In this document: positions 34,132 to 43,114 of the stretch, one piece after another
How the letters are laid out: the number at the start of each line of letters is the position of its first letter
How positions within the stretch are numbered: position 1 is the stretch's first letter
NCBI RefSeq assembly: GCF_003987145.1
Contig: NZ_PIPL01000002.1
Coordinates: 62,001 to 126,000, forward strand
Length of the DNA stretch: 64,000 nucleotides
From: Aliidiomarina minuta
GTDB lineage: Bacteria > Pseudomonadota > Gammaproteobacteria > Enterobacterales > Alteromonadaceae
Direction of reading: 5' to 3'
Notes under the pieces: generated by a model
What the model saw: only the letters and a program-made list of their open reading frames with translations
Database searches by the model: none
Told to the model about the DNA's origin: nothing
Position numbers and translations under genes: made by a program

Positions 34132-35948
34132 TCTACAACAACGCGTTTATCTAGAATGACTTCTATAACGCCTTGCTCGCGGATATACTGAGTCACTTCG
34201 TTGCGCATTAACAAACCTGTGTTGTCTGTTGCATGTTGAGTGATGTCATACCCCAGAACCGACTCCGGCAATCCGGTGCCTATGATGTCGCCGCGCCAGC
34301 CTTGATTGCCGTTGGCTATATAATCGCCCAGCGCTAGTTTAAATCTGTGTCTATCTGGATACTCACTTAATGGCTTGCCATGTACTTTTATGTTTTTAAC
34401 CTTGTTTCCGCTAACTTCATAGCGCAATGCGTTGGAAAAATGCAAAAAACCGCGTGATACGAAGTCGGTTAAGTCAAATTGATCCACTTCATCTTGGCGC
34501 ACCAGCCGCTGGGCATTGCTTTCAATCATGAGTTGAAGATGCTTTGGAGTGAGTTCAAGTATATGGATGACATCGGCGTAGGGCATGACTTGAAACCAAT
34601 CACTGAAAGTGACTTCAGAACCCGGAGTCAGTCCAGCCAGTATGCCGGATGCATTGACGGCCGCTATATCTGCACTCAATCGGACCGCTGCCGCGTCGGC
34701 AATGGTATTGGCCAGGGCCATTTCCCCAACATAGCGTTTTTCTAACGTATTCTGAGTGTTAAGTGCCGGGTCATTGGCCGCTGTTGCTATGACTTCTTGC
34801 AGTACATTATCAAATGCCGCTAACACAGGCGCTATATGTTGTTGCTGAAATGCAGTATCTACCAGATTGCCTTCGGTGACATGCATCTGCGTTGCATGCA
34901 AATAATTGGCTTTAAATTGCGCCTGTCTGCCGGGTTTTGATGGCACTGGCACACGTATGTTCAATTCCCCTAAATAACGGCCCCAGCTTCCGGCCTGCAC
35001 TATAGGAACTTCCTGAATAATATAGGCGTCGTCGACCTGTCCTTGCTCGTCGGGGTAAAGCGCGGTATGAGAATGGCCGCCAACAACCAGTGCTGGTACC
35101 GATAATTCTGCCAGATACCTGGCTACGGCCCTGTCGTCGGTTCCGGCATCGGTTTGGTAACCTATGTGGGTTAAGGCAATGAGTAAATCGACATGGGGGG
35201 CTAACTCAGGCGCCAGTTCTTGCAAAGCCTCAAGTTGGGGTGTGATATAAAGCTCAGGATCATCCGCCAGGTTGGTTTTGGTGTCTTCGAAGGAGGTCAG
35301 CCCTATGATGCCGACGCGGGCTCCGGCAAAGTCGCCGATAAAAGCCGCGGCATAATGTTGCTGGGTCAATACCGCTGAACGCTTCAGGTTAGCTGATAGC
35401 AACGGGAAACCGGCGTCCTGCTCAATTTTACTTTTTAGTATCTTGCTGCCGCGATCAAACTCATGGTTGCCCAATACGGCGGCGGTCATACTGGCCTGAC
35501 TATAGGCATGGTAGGCCAGACTGATAACGAAATTATCAGGTGTAGTGCCGAGTAACTCGTCATAAACTTCCCCGGTATGATCATCGCCTGCGGACAGGAA
35601 AAGGGTCAGTGCATCAGGTGACTGCTGACGTGCTTTCTCAATGCGGTGTGCCATCTGTGCAAAGACATATGTATCACCCTGTGAGGTGTCCGGAATTACC
35701 AATTTATTGTGCAGATCATTCAGATAAAATAGGTTCAATTCCAGCTCATGCTCTGATGCTGGAAGTTCGCGTTCAAATTGGGTAAGTGCCTGCCAGTCAC
35801 TACCCTCTGGTTTATGCCGATGGATAAGGTAACTGCGTTCAAATGGATCATGGGCCGGATCCATAACTTCGACCCAGAAGCGCTGCTCTGCATTGGCTGT
35901 TGTCAGTATTAAATACGCTGCTACTGAAATAAATAATAAAAACTTCAT
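34128..35948 (-). CDS. Periplasmic 5'-nucleotidase / UshA-family metallophosphoesterase
   Basis: A 606-residue exported protein; the start at 35948 gives a clean signal peptide (MKFLLFISVAAYLILTTANA), although the frame is open further upstream. Metal-site motifs in order are NDLHN, SAGDDHTG, GNHEFDRGS, ALTHIGY and GGHSHT, followed by a 5'-nucleotidase C-terminal domain. It probably dephosphorylates nucleotides or related phosphoesters in the periplasm. It is divergent from a TonB receptor, with Pho-box-like sites between them, which suggests phosphate scavenging. Confidence 0.85.
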   Translation of the reverse strand: MKFLLFISVAAYLILTTANAEQRFWVEVMDPAHDPFERSYLIHRHKPEGSDWQALTQFERELPASEHELELNLFYLNDLHNKLVIPDTSQGDTYVFAQMAHRIEKARQQSPDALTLFLSAGDDHTGEVYDELLGTTPDNFVISLAYHAYSQASMTAAVLGNHEFDRGSKILKSKIEQDAGFPLLSANLKRSAVLTQQHYAAAFIGDFAGARVGIIGLTSFEDTKTNLADDPELYITPQLEALQELAPELAPHVDLLIALTHIGYQTDAGTDDRAVARYLAELSVPALVVGGHSHTALYPDEQGQVDDAYIIQEVPIVQAGSWGRYLGELNIRVPVPSKPGRQAQFKANYLHATQMHVTEGNLVDTAFQQQHIAPVLAAFDNVLQEVIATAANDPALNTQNTLEKRYVGEMALANTIADAAAVRLSADIAAVNASGILAGLTPGSEVTFSDWFQVMPYADVIHILELTPKHLQLMIESNAQRLVRQDEVDQFDLTDFVSRGFLHFSNALRYEVSGNKVKNIKVHGKPLSEYPDRHRFKLALGDYIANGNQGWRGDIIGTGLPESVLGYDITQHATDNTGLLMRNEVTQYIREQGVIEVILDKRVVVD

Positions 35949-36000
35949 AAAGATACCTTCACGTTTTCTGTATAGCTGGTGGTTAGCCTGACACAGTAAG

Positions 36001-36018
36001 ATGTCAAATTTACGACAA
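36001..36018 (-). promoter_or_regulatory. Pho-box-like site facing the nucleotidase gene
   Basis: On the minus strand the site reads TTGTCGT, four bases (AAAT), then TTGACAT, compared with the PhoB consensus CTGTCAT-N4-CTGTCAT. Each half differs at two positions. It lies about 50 bp upstream of the nucleotidase ATG. Confidence 0.4.
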
Positions 36019-36022
36019 CCCC

Positions 36023-36040
36023 TTGTCATTAAGCGGTCAT
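36023..36040 (+). promoter_or_regulatory. Pho-box-like site facing the TonB-receptor gene
   Basis: TTGTCAT, four bases (TAAG), then CGGTCAT matches the PhoB consensus with one mismatch per half-site and exact spacing. It lies 55 bp upstream of the TonB-receptor ATG. Confidence 0.5.
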
Positions 36041-36095
36041 TTTTCAGGCACAAAATTATGACGCTGATAACCATGAAAACAAATGAGGGGATTAC

Positions 36096-38438
36096 ATGAA
36101 GCAGTCAGAGAATAAGAGCGTGGCAATGTTCAGCTTAGTGAGCATTGCCGTGAGTTATGCGTTATATAACTCTGTTGCTGTTGCCGATGATGCAACAGCG
36201 GACGTGGAGCGCATTATTGTCACCGCGCAGCGCACAGAACAAAGTCTGTTGGAAATTCCGGATGCCATTTCTGTAGTCGGTGGCGATGAACTGGATTTGC
36301 TTAACGTGGCTACTATGTTTGATTTAAGTGACCAGGTGCCGGGTCTGGTGGTCTCCAGTGTTCAGGGGTATCGTCCAAGTATTACCATTCGGGGTGTAGG
36401 TAACGAAATTCCGGATAATGCAGGCACTAAACCGGCGGTGGCTTATCACATCGATGGTGTTTTCATGGCCAATGACTATGCGTTATGGGCTGATCTGGTA
36501 GATATAGAGCGCATTGAAGTGCAGCGGGGGCCGGATGGTACTATTTACGGTAACAGTTCAACGGGCGGTGCCGTTAATGTAGTGACCCGGCGCCCGGATA
36601 CCTTCGCAAGTTCTGGTTTTGCTGATTTTACAGTGGGCCAGTACAACACTAAAAATCTACGCAGTTCACTGAATCTGCCGCTCAGCGATGAAATGGCGAT
36701 ACGGCTATCAGCATCCCATCGACAGCATGATGGCTTTACTCAAAACCTTGCGCTTCCCCACGACACCCGGCTGGACGACAAAAACGATACCACAATGAGG
36801 GCTCAGTTATTGTGGCAACCCTCTGAGCGGTTGGAGGTCATGGCGCAGTATATGCAGTTCAGTTCAGATACCAATGGACCGGCGTTAAAGGGCAACTATG
36901 ACATCATCTCAGATGACCCCCGGGTTGTTTATCAGGATACCTTTCAGTACTACAAACTGGATAACGACCTGCTGACGCTGCACTTAACTTATGATCTGGG
37001 TTGGGCAAGGCTAAAAGGCATTTTATCTAAACAGGATTATGACATGCGCCGGCGTCTGGATATGGATCGCTCCAGTCTGACAGCTAATGATCCGGCACCC
37101 TTCCCGCTGGCTGATGGCGAAATCCCCACCGACCTGGGGCAAGTTCCTATTCCTGAATACGTAAGTAACCTGCGTCAGGAAGATACATCCTACACTGCTG
37201 AGATGAACCTGATTTCAGCAGATTCAGAGAGCTCGCTACGCTGGGTATTGGGCGCCTTTTATCTGGATACTGAAATTTTCAGCAACACCCGTAATTTTTA
37301 TGATGCAGACAGAGACGGGGAACCATTAAGTGAAGTTGTGGCCGGCCCTAATGTTTTTGCCAACAACCCGGATATTGATTTTATTAACTCGGATTATCGT
37401 AACTTTGAGTCTTATTCGGTATTTGGCCAAATCGCTTATGATCTGACTGAACGAGTAACGCTGACAACCGGATTGCGTTACACCGAAAACACATTCAGTG
37501 ACGAGCGTTGCAGCTTAAATTGTGTACCGGATCGTTCGCCTATCACCAGCACACCCAGTGACAAAACTGACAACGTAACCGGCAAAGTGGCGTTGGATTA
37601 TATGTTGAGCAATCGTAGTATGCTGTATGGCTCAGTGGCCACGGGCGTGAAACCGGCCGGTTCTAACAGTAGTACGGACACCCGCTTTTTCCCTGAAGTC
37701 TTTGATCAGGAAACAGTGACAGCCTACGAAATAGGCAGCAAGAATCAGCTGTTGGAGAACCGCTGGCGGCTTAACCTGGCTGCCTTTTATTATGACTATG
37801 AAGACTACTTGTTTGAGTCCAGTGGTATCGGACGATTTAATTCAGGTGCCTCTAACATTCCTGAAGCTGAAGTTTATGGTTTTGAGGTTGAATCTGTAAT
37901 GCGTCTGGCCGATAACTGGACGCTGAATTCCAATCTGACCTGGATGGATTCGGAAGTGAAACGAGGTCGCGATGCAATTGATCGTGCCGAAGCAGAAAAT
38001 GCGTCGGTAGGCCTTATTCTTGCGGGTGCCTCCGAAGAGGAAATCAATGCAGCCCGGGAAGCCACTGCTATTGATTTGACGGGTAACAAACTGGCGAAAA
38101 TTCCAGATTTCGTCGCTAATATCAGATTAACGCATGACTATCCGCTCGCTAATGGTGCTTCATTGCGTAGCACCCTGGGTTATAACTATCGTGGTGACTA
38201 CTATGCCCGGGTGTTTAATTCAGAAGAGCGGGATCTGGTGGAGTCCTATAGCCTGGTGAACTTCAATATGGGCTATTTTGCAGCCAGCGGTGACTGGTCG
38301 GTAGAGTTGAACGTGCAGAATCTGTTCGACAATGACGCTATCGCTTCTTTGCATACGGACACCTTTGGCATAGGCATTACCAGCGCCCAGTATTTAGCGC
38401 CGCGTAGGGCTACACTGACCGCCCGTTATCACTTTTAA
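36096..38438 (+). CDS. TonB-dependent outer-membrane receptor
   Basis: A 780-residue receptor with a signal peptide ending AVA, the TonB-box-like IIVTAQR, a plug (PDAISVVGGDELDLLNVATMF, ITIRGVGNEIPDNAGTKPAV, IERIEVQRGPDGTIYGNSSTGGAVNVVTRRP) and a final strand ending TARYHF. The FQRGP-like plug style is common in iron-siderophore and related receptors. Divergent pairing with a nucleotidase and a Pho-box suggests a phosphorus-containing ligand; that is inference. Confidence 0.88.
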   Translation: MKQSENKSVAMFSLVSIAVSYALYNSVAVADDATADVERIIVTAQRTEQSLLEIPDAISVVGGDELDLLNVATMFDLSDQVPGLVVSSVQGYRPSITIRGVGNEIPDNAGTKPAVAYHIDGVFMANDYALWADLVDIERIEVQRGPDGTIYGNSSTGGAVNVVTRRPDTFASSGFADFTVGQYNTKNLRSSLNLPLSDEMAIRLSASHRQHDGFTQNLALPHDTRLDDKNDTTMRAQLLWQPSERLEVMAQYMQFSSDTNGPALKGNYDIISDDPRVVYQDTFQYYKLDNDLLTLHLTYDLGWARLKGILSKQDYDMRRRLDMDRSSLTANDPAPFPLADGEIPTDLGQVPIPEYVSNLRQEDTSYTAEMNLISADSESSLRWVLGAFYLDTEIFSNTRNFYDADRDGEPLSEVVAGPNVFANNPDIDFINSDYRNFESYSVFGQIAYDLTERVTLTTGLRYTENTFSDERCSLNCVPDRSPITSTPSDKTDNVTGKVALDYMLSNRSMLYGSVATGVKPAGSNSSTDTRFFPEVFDQETVTAYEIGSKNQLLENRWRLNLAAFYYDYEDYLFESSGIGRFNSGASNIPEAEVYGFEVESVMRLADNWTLNSNLTWMDSEVKRGRDAIDRAEAENASVGLILAGASEEEINAAREATAIDLTGNKLAKIPDFVANIRLTHDYPLANGASLRSTLGYNYRGDYYARVFNSEERDLVESYSLVNFNMGYFAASGDWSVELNVQNLFDNDAIASLHTDTFGIGITSAQYLAPRRATLTARYHF

Positions 38439-38448
38439 GTCTCAAAAT

Positions 38449-38476
38449 TCGCACCCAATACGTAATTTGGGTGCGA
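38449..38476 (+). terminator. Hairpin after the TonB-receptor gene
   Basis: TCGCACCCAA and TTGGGTGCGA form a perfect 10-bp stem with an 8-nt loop, 10 bp after the stop. It is followed by GTGTTAAT rather than a T run. Confidence 0.55.
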
Positions 38477-38581
38477 GTGTTAATCCCACTATCATTAACA
38501 TCGTTTCAGCAAAACCGTCATTTAATTGGGCCACATCCCTTGTTAACATGAATTCAACGTATAAAAGACAAAGGTTGTATC

Positions 38582-39283
38582 GTGGTAGCACTGTTCTTAG
38601 GCATATTATTGGTTGAAGGTTACTATCTGTATGATTTGTTACGGCAAGTATATGAACAGCCAGGTGGTGAGGAGATTTTTGAATATGTATGGTTACTGGC
38701 TGGATTTAACCTCATCAACGGTTTGCTTGTTGTCATCGCTTACGCCATCGGGCGCCACTTCTCGGGGCAGCAGACCAAACCCTGGTGGGCATTTTTCCTG
38801 CTTGGTGGCGTGATCGCCTTTGCTACAATTAAAATAAATGGCATGTTGCTAGAAACCCCGTTGGGTGTAGAGGGCGAGACTCCGATGACATTCCTGCTAC
38901 CCGTGATACTTGGCTTTTTGCTTGCGTGGTTACCCTTGGGCCGAGTTCCTGGGGGGCTCAGGCAGCGGCCGTTTGATTGCCCTCATTGTGGCCATAGTCA
39001 TAACTTTTCAATGAAGTCGGTTAATAAAGTGGGCGACAAAGTACTTGTATGCGAGCCCTGTCAAGGCCACATGAAGCGTACTCTTGATGGCGGGCGTCTG
39101 GCAATCTGGTTTGTTCCGGTGTTTGTTTTGCTCTTCGGTGTTTCGATGAACTTCCCGTTGTCCGTGCCGCTGGCGCCGTGGCTGATGCTATTTGTTGGAT
39201 TACTCTATCTCATCTCTCTGCGTCTGCAGCCGGTAGAGTCTGTACCAGCTGATGAATCAGAGCAGGAGTCACCTGTAGAGTAA
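38582..39283 (+). CDS. Uncharacterised membrane protein with zinc-ribbon-like CxxC pair
   Basis: A 233-residue protein starting at GTG. It has about five hydrophobic helices (LFLGILLVEGYYLYDLL, FNLINGLLVVIAYAIG, WAFFLLGGVIAFA, FLLPVILGFLLAWLPL and the C-terminal pair). Between helices four and five is a cytoplasmic-looking insertion with CPHCGHSHNF and CEPCQGH, likely a structural zinc site. A truncated paralogue lies at 33976-34131. An AraC gene follows by 27 bp. No function is known to me. Confidence 0.7.
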   Translation: MVALFLGILLVEGYYLYDLLRQVYEQPGGEEIFEYVWLLAGFNLINGLLVVIAYAIGRHFSGQQTKPWWAFFLLGGVIAFATIKINGMLLETPLGVEGETPMTFLLPVILGFLLAWLPLGRVPGGLRQRPFDCPHCGHSHNFSMKSVNKVGDKVLVCEPCQGHMKRTLDGGRLAIWFVPVFVLLFGVSMNFPLSVPLAPWLMLFVGLLYLISLRLQPVESVPADESEQESPVE

Positions 39284-39310
39284 GCATCTCATTTTTAAAG
39301 AGGCTTTGTT

Positions 39311-40105
39311 ATGGAATCAACGAGCAAAGAAACTCAGGTGTCATTGCCGGCGCTTGCGTTGCGACCCTTTGTTAGCCATTACTGGCTGAGCCTGAATAAT
39401 CAGGAGAAGGTTCATGGCGTATTGCCGGATGGCGCTGTAGATGTGGTGGTGGAGATAGGGAAAGCTGATTGCCAGGTAAACATCTTTGGTACCACGACAT
39501 CAAGAGCGGAGCTGCCTCTCGATATAGGTACGCATTATCTGGGTATTCGTTTTAAACCCGGTCAAAGCCGGCATTTTGTGGATGTAAGAGTATCGGAACT
39601 TACTAATGCAGTGCAGCCTGTTGAAGGCGACCTTCTAGAGGGCCTTAGTAATGCCGTGGAATGTGTTGCTTGCAGCCACCTTTTTGCGCGACTGGACGGC
39701 GTCTTGCTAACTCACCTGAATCGCCAGGCACCGCGGCGTTCACGCATGGACGATGTTATTCGTTACCTTGGAACCTGCCATGATCTGGTTCCCGTTTCAG
39801 AACTTGCAGATATATATGGTAAAAGCCGCCGGCAGTTTGAACGCCACTTTGTCGAAGTTGTAGGTCTTTCGCCTAAGCTTTTTACTCAGGTTATTCGTTT
39901 TCAGAAAGCCGCCTGGATGCTTGCGCATTCGCCACTGCCCCTGGCGCAGGTGGCAGTGGCGCTTGGTTATACCGACCAAAGTCATTTCACTCATGAATTT
40001 GTGCGCTTCTATGGAGAATCCCCTTCTCGGGTACGCAGAGGTGTCGCATTCGTACAAGACAGAGAACACCTCGTAAACCATGATAAAAGCTCCATTCTAA
40101 TTTGA
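39311..40105 (+). CDS. AraC-family transcriptional regulator
   Basis: A 264-residue regulator. The N-terminal domain (LRPFVSHYWLSLNNQEKVHG and VLPDGAVDVVVEIG) is of the DUF6597 type found in many AraC proteins. The C-terminal double helix-turn-helix reads PVSELADIYGKSRRQFERHF and LPLAQVAVALGYTDQSHFTHE followed by FVRFYGESP. A VOC gene starts 9 bp after it, so regulator and enzyme are probably co-expressed. A truncated copy of this arrangement occurs at 53.6-54.2 kb. The effector is unknown. Confidence 0.88.
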   Translation: MESTSKETQVSLPALALRPFVSHYWLSLNNQEKVHGVLPDGAVDVVVEIGKADCQVNIFGTTTSRAELPLDIGTHYLGIRFKPGQSRHFVDVRVSELTNAVQPVEGDLLEGLSNAVECVACSHLFARLDGVLLTHLNRQAPRRSRMDDVIRYLGTCHDLVPVSELADIYGKSRRQFERHFVEVVGLSPKLFTQVIRFQKAAWMLAHSPLPLAQVAVALGYTDQSHFTHEFVRFYGESPSRVRRGVAFVQDREHLVNHDKSSILI

Positions 40106-40114
40106 GGTGCAATT

Positions 40115-40558
40115 ATGAAACTTAACAGTTTTTATCCGGTGATTATGACGCAGGACCTGGTCGCGTCACGCGCGTTCTATACAGAGCATTTTGACTTCAT
40201 GGTGACATTCTACGCTGATTGGTACGTGAGTTTGCGGTCCGGTGAGAGTCCATCCTTTGAGCTCGCCTTGCTGCAGGCGGATCATCCAACCCTCCCGGCT
40301 CATACCCGGGGCAACATAGTCGGTGGACTGATTCTGAATTTTGAGGTGGACGATGTAGACAGCGAATTTGAGCGACTAAAGCGTGCAGGCCTGCCAATCC
40401 ACCAGGAGCTGCGCACGGAGGAATTTGGGCAACGTCATTTTATCACCGCCGATCCAAACGGTGTGCTTATTGATGTGATTAAAATGGTTGCCCCATCCGC
40501 GGAATATGCAGAACAGTATGATGAAGAAACGCTGAACAGTATAAAGTCGGATGCTTAA
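40115..40558 (+). CDS. VOC-family (glyoxalase/bleomycin-resistance-like) protein
   Basis: A 147-residue single-domain VOC protein: FYPVIMTQDLVASRAFYTEHFDF starts the first beta-alpha-beta unit and FEVDDVDSEFERLKRAGLPIHQEL the second, ending DPNGVLIDVIKMV. These folds bind a metal or a small ligand and serve as lyases, dioxygenases or drug-binding proteins. The substrate cannot be told. The GAGGTG site and 9-bp spacing tie it to the AraC gene. Its relative at 53846 shares the EFGQRHF-type to PWGDRHF-type C-terminal motif. Confidence 0.82.
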   Translation: MKLNSFYPVIMTQDLVASRAFYTEHFDFMVTFYADWYVSLRSGESPSFELALLQADHPTLPAHTRGNIVGGLILNFEVDDVDSEFERLKRAGLPIHQELRTEEFGQRHFITADPNGVLIDVIKMVAPSAEYAEQYDEETLNSIKSDA

Positions 40559-40592
40559 TGTAGATACTCTGCATAGCTTTAAGCGTTGTTAT

Positions 40593-40620
40593 GGGCTGTT
40601 CGCCGTCAGAGCGGCAGCCC
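40593..40620. terminator. Hairpin between convergent VOC and membrane-protein genes
   Basis: GGGCTG and CAGCCC form the outer stem, with an inner CGC and GCG pairing. It lies just past the ends of both flanking genes. Confidence 0.55.
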
Positions 40621-40626
40621 AGAGGT

Positions 40627-41298
40627 TTAGTTTCTATGGCTAAACTGCCAGGCAAACTGGGTGCGTTTCCACATCAGTGCTACGAAGGGGAAATGCAGCC
40701 ACATATAGAGCGCAAAATGCCACTCGATATTGTTCTCCATCATATCGGCCCAACTGAAGCCAATCTCTTTGAAGAGTAGATTGCCCATGCCCAGAAGCCA
40801 GCAAAGTATGATCAGGGTTAGTTGAATGTAGATATACCTGCGCATTGTGGAGTCGATTTTATCGCCCAGCTTATGCAGGGTGTTGATGCTGAAAATCTGC
40901 GCCAGTACGGTTAAGCCAAAATAGAAAATGACACCGTAGCGGCGCAGGAAGCGGTTAAAGTCGCCTTCGGTACCTAGAAAATCGACGTATAAAATCAGGA
41001 AAAGGGCGCCAATGCTGCCCAATATGAAGACATGTAGCTGAGACTTTTGCGTCATGCGCTCCAGCCACTTTTGTTGTAAGTACCAGAATATCACCAGCAA
41101 GGCGGCCAGGGGCATCATCAGGGCGCGGAAAAAGAAAATCGCATTGCCTTCACGTGCTGCGCGGCTAATAGTCGTGCAACCGTCAATATAGGGATTGCAT
41201 TGGAAAGCGACACCTTCCCACCATCCAATGGCATAGGCTCCGTGGACGGCAATCACCGGAATCAAAAATATCATCCATGCAATATGCTGAGGGCGCAT
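40627..41298 (-). CDS. Uncharacterised six-helix membrane protein
   Basis: A 223-residue protein with about six hydrophobic segments (MIFLIPVIAVHGAYAIG, FFFRALMMPLAALLVIFWYL, VFILGSIGALFLILYV and others). A loop after helix one carries two cysteines (FQCNPYIDGCTTIS) that may form a periplasmic disulfide. The layout recalls DRAM/Frag1-type proteins, but I cannot assign a family firmly. It converges on the VOC gene. Confidence 0.6.
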   Translation of the reverse strand: MRPQHIAWMIFLIPVIAVHGAYAIGWWEGVAFQCNPYIDGCTTISRAAREGNAIFFFRALMMPLAALLVIFWYLQQKWLERMTQKSQLHVFILGSIGALFLILYVDFLGTEGDFNRFLRRYGVIFYFGLTVLAQIFSINTLHKLGDKIDSTMRRYIYIQLTLIILCWLLGMGNLLFKEIGFSWADMMENNIEWHFALYMWLHFPFVALMWKRTQFAWQFSHRN

Positions 41299-41446
41299 GT
41301 CATCTCCCTAAAACAATATATACGGAAATTAGCTTAGCTGAATAAGCGAATGTTGCCGAATTATAAAGCTTTGTTTCAGTACGTCGATATAATGCTGACA
41401 AGTCACATCAGTATGCATAGTTGGCGTATTAAGGTAGATATTCTAA

Positions 41447-42994
41447 ATGAAAAGAAGAGGTTTTGGGGTACTGTGGGTGACTTTGGCGGTCTGCGTAGTT
41501 CTGTTGTTTGCGGTGCATAGCCTGACAAAAGATTATCAACGTGCTGAACAGCAGCAATTTTCTAATAGCTTGCTTAATCATGCTGAGTTGGTTTCTTCTC
41601 AAGTAATGAACGCGATGAGAAATGCACAGGATGAGTCCATTTCTAAATGCACGGCAGAGAGTCTTGATCAGTTAAGACGAATTGCAAATCAGTATTTGTA
41701 CGTTTATGACCTGGGGGTCGTAGAAGCAGACCAGGTTTTATGTACAGCGAACTGGGGAGTATTTACCACGCCTTCAATGCTACCTGATACCTATTATGGC
41801 GCGTCCTCCAGATTTCAACTTTATTCTAGAGCTGAAGGCATATTTCCTGTTCCTTTGCGTTTGGATATTACCAGGGGCGGGAGCATTCTGGCATTTACAG
41901 CTGAGTTTTCGTTTCAGCATTTTATTAATCAAAACCGCGGCTTTTCTTATTCACTAGGCATGGCTGATCAAGCGCATGACTTTTTGAATTATCAGTCGCG
42001 ACGACAAACTATAGGTTGGCCAGAAAGATTCAACCTGAGCATGTTTCAATTAACGACCCAAAGCTGTAGTGAAATTTTTCGTTATTGCGTGCAGACCAAA
42101 AATAACCGAGCCGGCATTCTCTATTTCAGTGCTTACTTTATTGCCGTTATAGTGGTGATCAGTCTTATTTTCGGCTTTCTCGTTGCCTACACGATACAAT
42201 CTTATTTATATAAGAAGAACTCAATGGAGTTCAGGTTGCGCCGGGCGATTCAAACCAGGTTAATTTATGTTGAGTATCAACCTATTCTTCATGCGGGCAC
42301 CGGAAAAATTGTTGGCGTAGAGAGCCTGGTTCGATGGAACGATGCTATATATGGCAAGGTCTCGCCAGAGCATTTTATCAGTATCGCAGAGAACATGGGG
42401 TTGTATGAAGAGCTAACCTTCCATGTGGCGGGCACCTCAATCGAAGAAATGGCACCTGTTTTGAAGCGCGATAGCAATTTCACCTTGTCTATTAATGTCA
42501 GTAGTTTTGAAGTTCTTTGTGATGAATACCTGTTGTTTTTGAAAAATAAAGTTAAGGCCTGTGGGGTGCCGCACAATCAGCTTAAAATTGAGATCACTGA
42601 AAAAATATCGGTACCTTTAGAGGCGCTTTCTGCATTTTCGCATAAAGCAAAACAGTGTGGCTTTCGAGTCTCTCTGGATGACTTTGGCACCGGGGTCGCG
42701 AATCTGGTCTGGTTAACTGAAATGGCCTTTGATGATATCAAAATTGATCGCACTTTCACTCAGTCATTAAATGATGCTTTCAAAGATAAAATGGTGCTTT
42801 CTATCATGGCTATGGTTTCAGACTTACATAAGCAAGTGATCTTTGAAGGCGTCGAAACCCAGGGTGAACTGGATGTTATCGTGGATCGATTCTCTGATGC
42901 CTATGTTCAGGGTTGGTATTATTATAGATCTCTGTCGAAAGAAGCCTTGTTTGAAGTATTGCAAAGCCATGGAGACACAATGTCCGCGGCGTAA
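41447..42994 (+). CDS. Membrane-anchored EAL cyclic-di-GMP phosphodiesterase with CSS-like sensor
   Basis: A 515-residue protein. Two membrane helices (about 8-27 and 225-250) flank a periplasmic domain with cysteines in ISKCTAESLDQL and VLCTANWG, equivalent to the redox-sensitive CSS domain of PdeC-type enzymes, though the CSS triplet reads CTA. The EAL domain has ESLVRW (ESL variant), SINVSSFEV, IEITEK, DDFGTG, IKIDRTF and FEGVETQGE, so the metal and catalytic residues are present and activity is expected. Periplasmic disulfide state may control it. Confidence 0.88.
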   Translation: MKRRGFGVLWVTLAVCVVLLFAVHSLTKDYQRAEQQQFSNSLLNHAELVSSQVMNAMRNAQDESISKCTAESLDQLRRIANQYLYVYDLGVVEADQVLCTANWGVFTTPSMLPDTYYGASSRFQLYSRAEGIFPVPLRLDITRGGSILAFTAEFSFQHFINQNRGFSYSLGMADQAHDFLNYQSRRQTIGWPERFNLSMFQLTTQSCSEIFRYCVQTKNNRAGILYFSAYFIAVIVVISLIFGFLVAYTIQSYLYKKNSMEFRLRRAIQTRLIYVEYQPILHAGTGKIVGVESLVRWNDAIYGKVSPEHFISIAENMGLYEELTFHVAGTSIEEMAPVLKRDSNFTLSINVSSFEVLCDEYLLFLKNKVKACGVPHNQLKIEITEKISVPLEALSAFSHKAKQCGFRVSLDDFGTGVANLVWLTEMAFDDIKIDRTFTQSLNDAFKDKMVLSIMAMVSDLHKQVIFEGVETQGELDVIVDRFSDAYVQGWYYYRSLSKEALFEVLQSHGDTMSAA

Positions 42995-43114
42995 ATCGTG
43001 TTGCTCAGCTCTGGTATTTACTTGTTTTTTTCATATCACCTGATGATTAATCTATTTTATTATATGAAGGTGACAAAGATTTCAGGCCGGGCAGAAAATT
43101 AAGGACGGAATCGA

